Source of the DNA: Sapria himalayana
Taxonomy: Eukaryota; Streptophyta; Magnoliopsida; Malpighiales; Rafflesiaceae
Assembly: GCA_029783825.1 (NCBI GenBank)
Contig: JAREIK010002415.1
Coordinates: forward strand, 374,501 to 438,500
Reading direction: 5' to 3'
DNA: 64,000 nt
In this document: positions 1 through 11,867 of the stretch, in pieces
How the letters are laid out: the number at the start of each line of letters is the position of its first letter
How positions within the stretch are numbered: the stretch's first letter is position 1
Translations under genes and position numbers: made by a program
The notes under the pieces: generated by a model
Databases searched by the model: none
The model's input: the letters and a program-made list of their open reading frames with translations, nothing else
What the model was told of the DNA's origin: nothing

Positions 1-139
1 CACGAATATAAAATAAAAACTAAGAAAAAATAATTATCCAACCAACTAGAAATATAAATATCCTTTTGCAAAGATAATTAAGTCAACTCAAATTTGACTA
101 ATCAAACTAAAATAATCTCCAACAATAAACCCAAAAAGT
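1..139 (-). mobile_element. 5' internal end of an Athila-like element, minus strand
   Basis: On the minus strand this stretch matches the untranslated leader found just after the primer binding sites at 42,419 and 5,140. It shares the leader run around 'GAGTTGA' and 'ATCTTTGCAAAA' with those copies. The reverse complement of 116-133 is a decayed primer binding site of the TGGCGCCGTTGCCGGGGA type, with most differences being transitions. The body of this element therefore lies to the left, outside the window. What is seen is homology to two other leaders; the orientation follows from that. Confidence 0.6.
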
Positions 140-2360
140 TGTTGTGACTTTATTATAGTTCTAAAACTTTTTGTTTGTAACATGACCCAAAAAGCTCATT
201 GGATGAGTGATTTCATTCAATGGAGATATACAAATATATAGGTCATACAAGTACTATAGTTGGATGTACTTTTAGATATCGATTTGATAAAGATTGTATG
301 AGTAATTTGATCAACTAATAAAGAATTAATTATTGCTCGAATTGAGTAGATAAAATAAGGTCTCGGATAGATACTTAGACTCTAGGGTTTTCTTATTTCT
401 TTATGTATGATGAGATTTCTTTAATATTAAAATAATATTATATTTAATTATTAGACAAATGATAAATTGATGTGGATTTTCCCCTTAGCCTTTTAATTTA
501 CAAGATAATTATCAACTTTGCACTGTCAAGAGTGTGGATGGTTCACTCATAGTTGTGCATTCAATATTTTATTACCAAAATCACACATACTCTATTCATG
601 AGTTAATCATATCTTTATTCCTTTTAGATAATACATCAAATGTCATTAACTTCAAACTCGAATATGTATTTCTATACTCTACCCAATAATCTTATTAGAT
701 GAGAAATGATATGGTAATAATTATGTTTAAGCTTTTGGCTTTGTAAGCACCATACTTGTTTCAATGTTAATATTTTTTTATATTGATTATACATATGAAA
801 GTCATATAAGAAGAAATGCTTTGTAGAGTAGTCACTATCTTACATAACACCTCCATTTTCAATTATATCATGACTTACTCGTGACTATCCATTATAATCA
901 ACTCACTATTCTCACACTATGGTGAAATCCTAGGTTAGATGTTCTACATAACACTCACATCATTTAAATGTTAGTTCTTCAAGAATATGTACAATTACAT
1001 GGTCATAAATTTATTTGTGTTTTTAGCTTCGTGACCATCATACTCACTTCAATTAACTTATATAAATTCAAGGTTTCCACCCATAGGTTCTTTTCATAGG
1101 ATATGATTAGAATGGTTGTTACTTGCTTTAATTCAAATCTCATGAGTGTATTTCATGACATATTTTTCACTATCTATCATGACCAACATGCATAAATCTA
1201 TGTTAGAGTAGAACCCAAAATCTCTATTCTAAATAATATTTATATCTATCAATATCCAAAACATAACATTACCATAATAAAAGATTATACTAACATAAAT
1301 CATTATACACTTATAAATAAATCAACCATAAATCTATATTTAGCCTAACATTGGGGAAAAATTTATATGAAATATTCAATGTTTTATCTCATTGAATTGA
1401 GAGCTCCCAATGATGGTCAGCATGAGATATATGTCTCAAATCTAGTTTTCTACCAATCATTGATTGTGTTTGGCTTGAATCTATTCCTAATTATGGGTTG
1501 GAAGTCACATCACCTAGTGTTTTGAATGCTCTTGGCATGGAAATCTAAAGCACCTCTTTTTTTGTACAAATTTCAAAGTCTTCCTTTTATATCACTGAGG
1601 TCCCATCAAGCTATTGTGTGGATTTTCAAGTTGGTATATCATAACATTGTGTTGATATCATGACTATTTCATTTCTTTAAATCTCTCATAGAGCACAAAG
1701 TTGCAGTAACAAAGGAATACAACAACTAAAGTAATTCTTTTCTAGAACACATATTTAAAGTGGCAAGAATGACTATGACTGATGAGATTCTTTTTTAGAA
1801 CATAGAGTAATGATAACAAGAATGCTACAACTAAGGTAATTACTCGATAGAACACAAAGTTATGAAGGAAAGAATGAGCACGAAAAATATATTTCTTCTT
1901 TTGAAGATATAGTCATGGTAGAAAAGTTTGCAACAAATAAAAATTACTTGGTATCATATGATTTTTGGCTCTACAGTGAATATGTCATGAATTTGGAAAA
2001 TTGATGTGACTTATTGTACTAATGTGTAACTTGGTTATTAATAAGTAAAAATAATATCTTATTCGAATTGGTATTTAAGAACTAGTGTGGCCATGACTCC
2101 ATTATAATATCTCGGTCACAAAGAATATATTACACAATAAAAATATTATAAAAAATAAATGGTAGAGTCATGACATAAAAATATTATCATGGCTTATTTG
2201 TAGAGTCATGACATAAAAATATTATCATTGCTTATTTGTAGAGTCATGACATAAAAATATTATCATTGCTTATTTGTAGAGTCATGACCAAGAATGATTA
2301 TCATGACTTCTCAACAAGCATGTACTAGTGTAACCAAGTTCTGAGATTGGAAATGTCATG
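140..2360 (-). repeat. LTR block, left arm plus GTCATGAC array (Athila-like family)
   Basis: The block begins with TGTTGTGACTTT at 140, the terminus shared by the LTRs of this family. Positions 140 to about 1,370 match the left arms at 39,788-41,000 and 46,559-47,340, and in reverse complement the right arms ending at 5,133, 23,921 and 42,412. Landmarks are 'ACTTAGACTCTAGGGTT' near 385 and two copies of a 'TTTGGCTTTGTAAGCACCATACT'-like segment about 285 bp apart (near 730 and 1,013). From about 1,400 the sequence becomes an array of TCATGAC-type motifs. The outer terminus is well supported; the inner limit near 2,360 is approximate. Confidence 0.65.
2162..2313. repeat. 38-bp tandem repeat, four copies, each with GTCATGAC
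   Basis: Four head-to-tail units start at 2,162, 2,200, 2,238 and 2,276, a constant 38-bp step. Each opens with GTAGAGTCATGAC, and the first three are nearly identical. GTCATGAC falls at 2,167, 2,205, 2,243 and 2,281. The near identity contrasts with the decay around it, so this local expansion is probably young. Confidence 0.9.
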
Positions 2361-3190
2361 ACATTACATTGTAGTCCTGCCACCCATTTTAGCTTTCCAT
2401 CAAATCAACTAATCCAACTCAATTTACATTTGATTTCACTATAATCAACCAATTCCATAAAAATCATAATTTAGTAAAATCTTTTCATGTAAAACCTATA
2501 TTCCATACAAACACATTATGGAAATAGTAAATAAAAGCCCAAAAAAGTTGATATTTTTAATGTTGAACACTTGGCTTCCCACGAAGAATTAATGACCCGA
2601 TCGCCCACAAGCTAATGGCCAAAGACTAATTTTTTAAAAAAATTTTTAAACTCCTCAAATATAAATAATAAATATCTTCTATTTATTATTGTTTTTTCAC
2701 AAAGTTCTCTATATTTTCTCTAAATCCTCACTCAATCTCTCAACATAATTTATTTTCTACTTTCTCTAACTTTTTCAATGATAAATATTTGAGAAATTGA
2801 AGAAATAGAGATTGCAATTGAGAATGCAACAAAATATCTTGGTATGAGGGATTTAACACAAGGCATACTTAAGTTCAACTCTTCTAGTTTTGTAAATACT
2901 TTTTCCCATGATCACATGGTGTCTAGAGAATCTCTAACTAGTTAAATGACATATATTGATTTATCTCTTTGTTCTTGCGAGTCTAATATTTATAAAGAAC
3001 ACATTAGAAAATCATTTTTCTATAATTTTAAAAAGTTAGTGGAATTATAATTAGGAATGATATGAAAACTTATTATAACTAGGAATGATATGAGCCATAT
3101 TACTTTCTTATTTGAACTTAAAATAATATTTGTATTACATTAAAATCTAATATTTAGGTTGTTAGGTCTAACAAAGAATATGCTAACATA
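2361..3190. other. Unassigned AT-rich stretch between two LTR arms
   Basis: No protein or RNA gene is recognised. It separates the left LTR block from the sequence at 3,190-3,460, which matches the reverse complement of 48,540-48,770. A pyrimidine-rich run near 2,690-2,780 (TTCTCTAAATCCTCACTC and similar) resembles a plant promoter leader. It could be an insertion into one LTR or the junction of two LTRs; the sequence does not decide. Confidence 0.4.
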
Positions 3191-5133
3191 GTTTTTCATT
3201 ATATAGATTCATAATGAATATTGTTTGGTGTATAAAATATCATATATTCTTGTATATTTGGGGTGATATTAAATATTTGTGTAAGCATGAAAATAAGTCA
3301 TAATTAGATTAATTTAATGAATTTAGAGTTTTGGTAGATTTTGATAAATAATCATAAAATTAGTATAATTTTGGATATAATTTTTGACTTGGCGATGTGT
3401 CGTTCATCGAGTAGTTTTAGTGTCAATTCTTGATTGAAACTCTACTTATTTAGTCATAAAAATATTTGTATGCCATGACTCCACCACAATGCTAGCATTA
3501 TCCTTTAATTATGCATTATATTATTTTTGGCTATGGTATTATCTTTGAATCATAGTAATATTTATCTCATAACAATTAATTAACTACAATATTAATTTCA
3601 TATCATAGTAACCAAATACCCTACTAGTACTAAAATTCACAATCATTTTCTAGTATCATGATTTTATATTTACCAAAGCTTTATATTCTCAAGTTTGAGC
3701 CATGAACTTTTCTCAAAATGGTAACTTTTGTGCTATAAAATGTTAAAGAGCTAAAACTATTCATGCGAAAGCAACAATGATTATTTAATGCCATGACATT
3801 TGGACACTTAATATTACAAAAGATATTACTTTACAATGACCACTTTCAAATGCCATGAATCTTGCCCTCAAGAGAAGGCAAAGTCATGAATTGGATATAT
3901 GGGCTAATTTCCTAAGTCATGAATTGGATATATGGGCTAATTGCCAAAGTCATGGTCATGCTTAGCACCAAAACCATTTAGTACAAAAGAAAGGCTAGAG
4001 TCAAAGTCACATCCATTCCTAGTACCTAAAAATTTGATACATGAGAAAGATCAAAGCCAAAGTTATGATCATTCCCAGCATTGTGGCTATTTGATACAAA
4101 AAACAAGACCAAGGTCAATGTCATGATCATTCCCATTGCCACAACCATTGGATCCAAAAAGAATACCAAAGTCAAAGCTTTGGTTATTATTCCTAATGTC
4201 ATGATTTTGTGTTATAGAGATAATATAAACAAGTCATAGTTAATTTCCAATGTTGTAACTTTTATTACAAAAAGATGAGTATGTATTCCAATTTCATGGT
4301 CACTTCCTAAAATTATGACCTGAAGCTTAAGAAACCAAGGCCAAAGTTATGATATCTTTCTTAGAAGTCATGAAATTGATATCTAGGGTTTATATAAATA
4401 TAATATATATGATGTATGAATGGTTTTATGAGTAATAGAGATATTTGATTTATATCATGGAATAAAAATTAATAGAAATGGTGATAAATTAATAGAACTT
4501 GAATTAGATATTTAACCCATGGTGGATTTTTGCATGTTGTCATGGTGGTTGGTGACAAGACAACCATCATGTTCACCTACACATATGGTAGAAAGGAAGT
4601 GACATCCCTTTTGACATGATGCATGAAATAAATATATATCTTAAAACACAAAATTGAGTAATGTTAATTATTGTGAGTACAATACTCACCAAGCCAAAAG
4701 CATGAACAATTATACATGTAACTCCATTTCATTTGTCTTAGAAGAACTAGTTTTTGTATGGTGTAGATGTTTTATAGAATTTTCTCTTAAGAGTTTAACC
4801 ATTGATATAGGAGTCACATCATTACTATATCCAAACCCAATATAAATCAAATTATTTAATATACAACATACGAATTAAATGTACAAATCCTAAGATCTAA
4901 GAATCATATCAAAACCTCAAAATATCTCTTCTACAAGAATTGTGTTGCCTTACTCTTGGTTGATCGAAATACTTATACAATCTTAGGGATTGATATATGT
5001 TTATAAGTTCATTTACTATTTGTATGACTAATATTCTTGTGGATTTTTATTGATGAGATATCCTCACCAATGAGATTTTTAGGAATCCATCTAACTAACT
5101 AATAAGATTGAACAACATAACAAAGTCACAATA
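3190..5133 (+). repeat. LTR block, motif array and right arm, ends at PBS
   Basis: Positions 3,470-4,380 hold many TCATGAC, CCATGAC and GTCATGG motifs. From about 4,380 to 5,133 the sequence matches the right arms at 22,700-23,921 and 48,720-49,765, including the 'GAGTACAATACTCACCAAGCC' region near 4,674. It ends with CAAAGTCACAATA at 5,121-5,133, the inverse of the family's left terminus. A primer binding site follows seven bases on, marking this as the 5' LTR of the plus-strand element that starts at 5,140. Confidence 0.65.
3881..3946. repeat. 33-bp direct duplication in the LTR array
   Basis: The segment AAGTCATGAATTGGATATAT followed by GGGCTAATT occurs at 3,881 and again at 3,914 with no difference over the shared part. 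It contains the array motif and is another sign of recent local expansion. Confidence 0.85.
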
Positions 5134-5139
5134 AGTTTT

Positions 5140-5157
5140 TGGTACTATTCTTGGGGT
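5140..5157 (+). other. Primer binding site, Athila/Tat type (decayed)
   Basis: TGGTACTATTCTTGGGGT lies seven bases after the LTR end. It aligns with the TGGCGCCGTTGCCGGGGA site typical of Athila/Tat elements, and many differences are C-to-T or G-to-A. The intact-looking equivalent at 42,419 supports the call. Confidence 0.6.
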
Positions 5158-5689
5158 ATTATTTAGTTTAGCCAGTCAATGTGAGTTGATAAATTATCTT
5201 TGAGAAAGAAAAATTCTTTCCTAGTAGTTTATATAGTGCTATTTTGATTTTTTTGGATCCAATAACTTTTCTTATTATCTTGTTTGAATTGTGGATATAT
5301 TGTGATCTATAATTCTCTTGTCCACTTTTTTCTCTCTTTCAACTCACATTTTTAATGGTATAAGTTTTGTGACCAAGTTAACTACTCTGGACCTAGAAAT
5401 TAATAGAACTAGAAAAGATATTTCAAAGTAAAAATCTAACATAGAGCCTATGGATAGAACTACAAGTAATATAGATCCCAAGGCAATGATGGACAAGTTG
5501 TTGAACAACCCAATAACCACTATATATTGGTAGATTATTGATAGCTAGTAATAATGGATAGTTATTCGGGTATTAGAATACAACTAATGGAAGAAAATTA
5601 TTTTTAGTTAAAATAAAGTCTGATAGTGATGATTCACCAATATTAGTATAACATAAGAATATCAGCGGATCTTAATAAACATGATGTAG

Positions 5690-6790
5690 TGTTTTGGAGC
5701 TATGCGACATGGTAAAGATGATTAGAGTTAGTCACGATGCAATAAGATTATGTCTAATCTCAATCTCATTTAAGGATAAGGTATGGAATTGGTTCTAGTA
5801 ATTATCTCATGGCTCCATAGAAAGTTGGGATGAACTTGTGAGGGTTTTTCTCACCTCAAGTCAATTCTCAATTACATAGTGAGATAAGTCAATTCTAGCA
5901 GGAAGAGAAAAAGACTTTATATGATGCCTAAGATTATTTTAATGAATTATTGAGGAGGTACCCTCAACATAGATTTCACTTATACTTTCAAGCATAAATT
6001 TCTATAATAGGCCAAATTATATGATAAGATATACAATTAATACAGCCACATGTAGTTTAATTGTGAATAAATTACTAAAAAAGGCACATTACTTATATTT
6101 AAGGAGTTATTAAAGAACAACTATCAAACTCTCATTTATTATTCTATGATTCCTAGAAACATAGAACAATTTATAGTATAGGAGTTGGATCAGTTTTCTA
6201 CAATTAAAGTGAAAATAAAGGCTTTCTAAGGAAGCTTGAAACCTGAGATGATAAGAGAGGAGGATTGAAAAAAATTATCATTTTGCAACCACACGAAACA
6301 TCAAAATTACTTCAAATGGAGAAGTAATAAAATGGAAAAATACAATGAATTATAAAAAAAATAGTATATATTTTGACCCAATAATAATTTTCCAATGCAT
6401 TATCATCCAAATGTAAGAAAATTACAAAAACTTTTTATATAGAAGCTATTAGAGTGAGCTATAGAATGTTAGGAAAACTTCAAGAAATTTTGAGAATAAT
6501 TCGACAAGCTTTAATAATCAAGGAGGATCAAGCTTGAGCTATCAATATTTAAGAAGAGAAGAAAAGACAACAATAGAAGACAATTTGAATGCTATATATA
6601 TAGAACTGAGAAAGGGTAATGATCACCAAGACACTCAGATGGAAAGGATGAGATGACATTGGATCACACAGATTCGATAATGAGAAATAAAGAGAATCAA
6701 ATTGGAGAATTAGTGTTATCGATAAAAAAAATGAATTAATGAATTGCTAAGTAATACCAAGGTAAACCCAAAGATATTCTTATTGATATT
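5690..6790 (+). pseudogene. Athila-like gag (decayed)
   Basis: Gag is the capsid polyprotein that packages element RNA in cytoplasmic particles. From 5,694 a frame reads LELCDMVKM, then DAIRLCLISISFKDK and, after two stops, GSIESWDEL. This is the conserved Athila gag order (short E-C-D segment, D-D-A-I-R-L, F-S-L-R-D-K, W-D-E-L). Further on, LLRRYPQH near 5,950 matches the L-L-R-R-C-P-H segment. Near 6,690-6,770 a tail like the usual 'NQIG(Q)L...NTKVNPK' gag end is visible. Frameshifts and stops are frequent and many are TAA or TAG from CAA or CAG. Homologous copies lie near 9,560 and 42,952. Confidence 0.75.
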
Positions 6791-7189
6791 TCTTTGTAGT
6801 AGAAAAGAGCAATAGGGGTAATGAATGGATCAATGTGATTTTGGAAATTTTAGAATTGATAGCACCATGATTTTTCCAAAAGTCACTGCTCCCATAAAGA
6901 GTTTCACAAAGGTCATAGCTCCCATTGTGAATTTTTTCATAGATAAAGACTACAACACTAAAACACATTCCAAAGCTATGGCTCCGATAGAAGTATGAGC
7001 CTAGCTCTTATTCCAAATTGTGAATGAACAAAGTGAAGAAATAGAAGAGTGATTGGAGATTACCAAAGGATTTGGAAATAAATAGATGAATTAGAATGAA
7101 ACTAAATAAGTTTTTTATGAATCTTCAATTTCCACAATATTTTAGGAAAAAGGAAATTGGATTAATAGTTTCAAAATGTATGTATATTT

Positions 7190-7745
7190 TTTGAAAACTA
7201 GAAGTAAATATACCATTTGTCAAAGTTCAAGATCAAACACCGAACTATATGAAATTTATGAATAATATCATGTGTAGCAAGAAGATGTAGGAGATGTATA
7301 GAATCATGAATATAATCGAGAAATATAGTGTAATTATTCAATGAATACTTGTAAGAAAATTGAAGAATCCCAAAATTTTTACTATAACTTGTATAATAGG
7401 TGATCACACATTTTGGAAGAAATTATGTGACTTGGGATCAAATGTAAACATAATGCCCTTGTCAATTTTGTAAAGATTGGGTCTTATAATAATTACTTTA
7501 ATCTCCCTCTCACTTTAAATGTAACAATCAAGTGCCTAGATAGTAATATTGAAGATGATTTGATTATGGTTGGTATATTTATTTTTCTAGCATATTTTAT
7601 TGTATTTAGATATGAAGAAAAATCAATATGAACTATTGATCTTGAGATAACTATTTTTAGTTATTAGACAAATCCTTATTATTGTCAAGAAAGAGATGTT
7701 AACTTTTTATGTTGCTGAGTAGCAAGTAAAATTCAATCTTTATAG
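7190..7745 (+). pseudogene. Athila-like aspartic protease (decayed)
   Basis: This would be the retroviral-type aspartic protease that cuts the Gag-Pol polyprotein. The frame from 7,369 reads PKIFTITCIIGDHTFWKKL and then CDLGSNVNIMPLSIL, which aligns with the Athila protease pattern F-T-I-P-C-x-I-G ... L-C-D-L-G-A-S-I-N-L-M-P. The active-site aspartate and the following L-G are kept (Asp at 7,429-7,431). Farther on, EDDLIMVGIF and FIVF match the second conserved strand. The frame then breaks and ends at a hAT fragment near 7,765. No reverse transcriptase is seen after it. Confidence 0.8.
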
Positions 7746-7764
7746 AGGCTTATGAAGTCTAGGA

Positions 7765-8650
7765 TGGAAGTGTAAAATTGGTTACGTGGATTAGACACAA
7801 CCCATTACACGACATGGATCAGTCATGCCTGGCCTAGCACAACATGGTTCAGATCTGTGCCTAGTCCTAGATTGTGGCATCCATGGCATGGTTCATGTTG
7901 TGATGGCCAGCATGAGTTGTGTCTCATGCTGAATAGGAATGACCCACTTACCTAGTTCGATGGCATAGTCCATTGGCTCGAGAACCTAGGATTGGCTATG
8001 GTTGGATCATGGGTCATGGGTCAAGTCTCGTTGGGTGGCAGCTTGATGGGGTGGGTTTTTTAATTTTGCCACATAAGTATGATATCACTTACATGGTCGA
8101 TTGTAATTAGTTATTTAGCCACGTAATCCTGTCACCCAATGCCTTTTCTTGCAATGATCTTCCTACATAGACAACGATAGTCGTGCCTATCACAATTCAT
8201 ATAAGCCCATCCATTGTAACAAAAACAATAAATGTAAGATCCAAGATTATAGCATTTGTTAGATTGATTCAATGACTACTCTAGCCAAAATCTGATGACT
8301 ATCTTGATTCTGATCATTTTAAAAAAATCATAAAAAATAAAAAAAAATATTTTTTAAATAAATTTGGATTTTCTTTTTGCCTATATATAGAGAAGAAAAA
8401 ATTTAGATATTTATTCTCAATTTTTTCTCCTTTCTCTTACTATTTTAGTTTGTCTCACTTCTAACTTTTTATATAATTTCTCTTTCATCTTTTGTTTTGT
8501 AATATAAATATTAATTATACACATACTATACTATTTTTTTATTCAAATTTTAGTTTAATGCTTGTGCATATGGGATAGATGGCTCATGATGGTATGGGTG
8601 TGCCTGTCATCCAATGTAATACTACAACTTACTTTTTTGGACTCTAGAGG
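7765..8650 (-). mobile_element. Old hAT element fragment (non-coding)
   Basis: The stretch 7,790-8,110 is the reverse complement of sequence in the hAT element at 44,481-45,075. Shared landmarks are 'GGGTCAAGTC' followed by 'GGGTGG', and a poly-T run followed by 'GCCACATAAG'. It has the GC-richer 'CATGCCTGGCC' style of hAT subterminal DNA. A degenerate end, TGGAAGTGTAAAATTGG, begins at 7,765, close to the TAGAGGTGTCAAA terminus of the other copies. The second end is not found, so the right limit is a guess. A CTATATATAG box lies near 8,381. Confidence 0.5.
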
Positions 8651-9530
8651 TTAAAATTTACAATAAAGCGAGTTGTGATATGTACTAGTTTTTTATTTTT
8701 CTTTTATAGTACTACCTTAGAATTTTTTTTCTTTTAATTACATATTAATTTAAAAAATATTAATAATTAAAAAATACCACATTGTGAATTAAATGATAAT
8801 TAGTCATTTTTCATTTTTTGTTGCTACTTTAAAGTTTAAAATCCAAATATGTTTTTTAAAAACATAATCATGGTTTTAATGATTCAATTGGGCTATGTGC
8901 TAAATATATGAAAAATAGAATTAAATGAAGAGTAAAATAAAAACTATTCCAAGAGAAAAATATTTGAGTGAATGCCCATTCATATGAAAACCTTGCAATA
9001 TAAATTGTAGAGTATAAGGGAATGGAAAAACACCCATTTATAAATTATAAGTCCATTATTAAATTATTCCATAAATATTAAAAATATTTACTTTTGTTTA
9101 TGAATGTTGGAAAATGAAAGCGCATTGTATTTTTGATAAGTAGAAAATATATTATAATATACTTTTGCAACTTTAATCCCATGAACTAAAAAACTAAGAT
9201 ATAGTTAAATTATTTACATGGAATGTACATCATTTGGTTAGTAGATTTATGGTTTCACTTGTTTACAAATATTTTTTACTTTTAAAAAATATGTATCAGA
9301 TTGTAGAGGAAAATTACAGCAAGAGAGCCATAAATACAAAATATTTGGTTTCTTATGGCAAATTTCATTATATTAATTGATTTTCCAATTGAAATGAATG
9401 TGGAAATACTTTGAATAATGATTTTTAAAATAATTGTGCCTATTGGAACTTTTACCAATTTATTTATTAAATAAGTGTGCGAAATATGTGAAGCATGCTT
9501 GATGATTTATTCTAAGGGCTTTGGAAAAAA
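8651..9530. other. AT-rich stretch, nothing recognised
   Basis: I see no coding frame, terminal repeat or array motif here. It separates the hAT fragment from the second gag-protease block and may belong to either neighbour. Confidence 0.4.
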
Positions 9531-9559
9531 CAATGGTTAGGATGTAAGTGTTGAAAAGG

Positions 9560-9960
9560 CAAGCTGATGCGACCCAAATTGAATTGTATTTGCTTCACAA
9601 ACTATGAAATAAAATTACAACAAAACAAAGGAAGTAGAGAAGCTATCATTTGAAGAGAGTACCCTAGCACAACTTACTAAGATCACACGGAGAAATGATA
9701 AACAAGAGAACTTGGTGGGATTGATAAAAAACAAGGTTAGATCACACAGATGTGACAATGAAGATTATTAATAATCAAATTGGATAATTATATTTCCTAG
9801 AGATACTAAGGAAAATGCGAAGAAATATATGCCCATAACACTCAGAAGTGGTAAAGAAATAGAAAGGTATAAAATAGAAAAAAAAATCATAAGGGGAAAC
9901 TAATACAAAAGATACAAGTGCCACATATAATGTTGTGACAACCAAATTTATGATGCCTAG
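9560..9960 (+). pseudogene. Athila-like gag C-terminal part, second copy
   Basis: The frame near 9,790-9,865 reads FPRDTKENAKKYMPITLRSGKE, the typical end of Athila gag (S-L-P-S-x-T-x-x-N-P-K ... I-T-L-R-S-G-K-E). Upstream, LAQLTKITRRNDKQENLVGLI resembles the preceding gag helix. Only the tail of gag is present. As a second gag-tail-plus-protease block 2.5 kb downstream of the first, it shows either two elements or an internal duplication. Confidence 0.7.
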
Positions 9961-10129
9961 TGCTGTGACATACTCTAATACCATGACATTGTACATTGTT
10001 GCAGAACTACCAGACCCTACTGCCCAACTCATGTCACTAGTTATTACTACTAAAAAGTAGAATTGAAAAAGGAGAAACAAATGAATTAAAGCAATGAAAT
10101 AAAATATGATGTGTCAAATAATGATTATA

Positions 10130-10960
10130 TAGATGGTCAACAATCTCTCTAACATATTCTTCCATTTCTATAACAGTTTAGAAAGAAAAATTGGATGAAA
10201 ATTTTTAAAGATTTTTCAACATCTTTAGAAAGTTAAAAGTCAATATACAACTCATTGAAGTCTTATCATAAATACCACATTATGTAAAATTTATTAAGAA
10301 CATAATGAGTAGTAAGAAGAAATTAGAAACTTAGAACATAGTGAGCGAGACCAAGAAGCACAACCCAATCATTTAATGAAAACTTAAGAAAAAACTTGAA
10401 ATTCTAGAAAGTTTTACCATTCCATACATTACTGGAAAGAACTCCTTTTTGAAGATATTATATGACTTGAGAGCAAGAATTAACTTGATATTATTTTTCA
10501 TAGTATGGAGGTTTAATCTAGGTAAGATAACTCCAACTTCTATTTGTCAATAAATGATAGATAGATCAATCAAAATTTTGAGGGGAATTATTAAAGATGT
10601 GCAGCCAAAGTTGAACAATTTATTTTACATGATGTAATTTTGATGTTGGACATAAAAGAGGGCTCATATGCATTATTAATTTTTGGATGATCATCTTTGA
10701 TAATTAGGCATTCATTGATTGATATGAAAACAAAAGAATTGATATTTCTTGGGGGTAATGAATATATATAATTTAACTTGGATAAAATCTTGCAAATTTT
10801 AGATGATGATGAGGAAACCTACTGGAGAATAGATAGCCTAATCCATATAGCCGAAAGATAAAATATAGAACTTAGATAGAAAAATTTATTGGATAATTTT
10901 TGGCCCAAAGAAAATGAAGAAGTTGAAGAATTAAAGAATATTTTAGAACAAGAAGAAGAT
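10130..10960 (+). pseudogene. Athila-like aspartic protease, second copy
   Basis: Around 10,420-10,490 the frame reads FTIPYITGKNSFLKILYDL and then RARINLI. It matches the protease pattern F-T-I-P-C-x-I-G ... L-C-D-L-G-A-S-I-N-L. The active-site triad D-L-G has become D-L-R (GGA to AGA), which would abolish activity. DRSIKILRGIIKDV follows (family: D-R-S-I-K-x-P-R-G-I-I-E-D-V). Beyond it, YWRIDSLIHI near 10,825 matches YWRIDSHPP in the third copy at 43,890. No RT or integrase follows. Confidence 0.75.
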
Positions 10961-11149
10961 TAAGTTTTCCTTGAAAAAACATATTATAATGTTATGATAT
11001 TTTTCAAAGTCATGAAAAAAAATGAAAGGAAAAAAGAGATTTATTGGGAAGAAAATCCACTATTGATTGACAATGTATTAGGTGAAAAAAAGATGGCGTC
11101 AACTATTATCAATGATGATAAAAAAGAAGAGGACAGGGTTATCATGTAG

Positions 11150-11420
11150 ATGGAAGTCATGACATTTGAAAAAATCACAACTATAGAGACTAAACATATG
11201 TAGAAAAAAGTCAAGGCCAAAGAAAGGCTATGACTTTGGTAAAACATAAGCTACATGAATAAGCCATAACATTTTCTCTTGTCATGACACAATTCATATG
11301 AAGAACAATAAATAATGTCGTGACTATTTCTTAAGTCATGACATTAGTGAAAGGAACCAAATTCAATGAACATGCTAAATTATGAAAGTGATGGTCATAA
11401 AGAACATTGTGTTAGAAAAT
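11150..11420. repeat. GTCATGAC-type motif array downstream of protease
   Basis: Exact GTCATGAC occurs at 11,281-11,288 and the half-decayed GTCGTGAC at 11,317-11,324, with several AGTCATGACAT variants around. The position, directly after protease, matches the array at 44,040-44,470 in the third copy. Confidence 0.75.
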
Positions 11421-11867
11421 AGGGAGAAAATATCTCTACCCAAATCATCTACAAAAAACATGGAGAACACAATAAGGAAAGAAGAAAAAAGTATATGGAG
11501 AAGATAGTATGGATTGCTTTAGTGGTCAAAGGAGAATCTAGACGGTAGAATTGGTTCACCTATAAGAATATTCCTAAAGGATGGTATTAGATATTCCTTT
11601 GTGAGAATCATTCTAAACTCGTGTGCAATTATGGTGAAGTTCCACCATGTTGAGGTGGCTATTGTCTGGATGGAAACTAGTAAATCTCTCATGAGTCTTT
11701 GGATCATGATAGTGAGTGTGTGTGTTCCCCTAGTAGGGGTGGTAGCTAGGATAAAGCTAGTAGGTTAGTTTTTCCTTGTATATATTTTGTTGTAGTCTAG
11801 TGGAGCATTGATACATATAAATTATAAATATTTTTTGAAAATTGAGTGGGGATTTAAAAATGATTAT

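Noticed and set aside
2162..2313. Regular direct repeats that might suggest a CRISPR array
   Set aside because: The repeats are contiguous with no unique spacers, the context is plant retroelement DNA, and no cas-like genes exist.
6780..7407. Minus-strand open frames of 62 and 69 codons
   Set aside because: They are antisense to the Athila-like gag-protease region, which has clear family matches on the plus strand.
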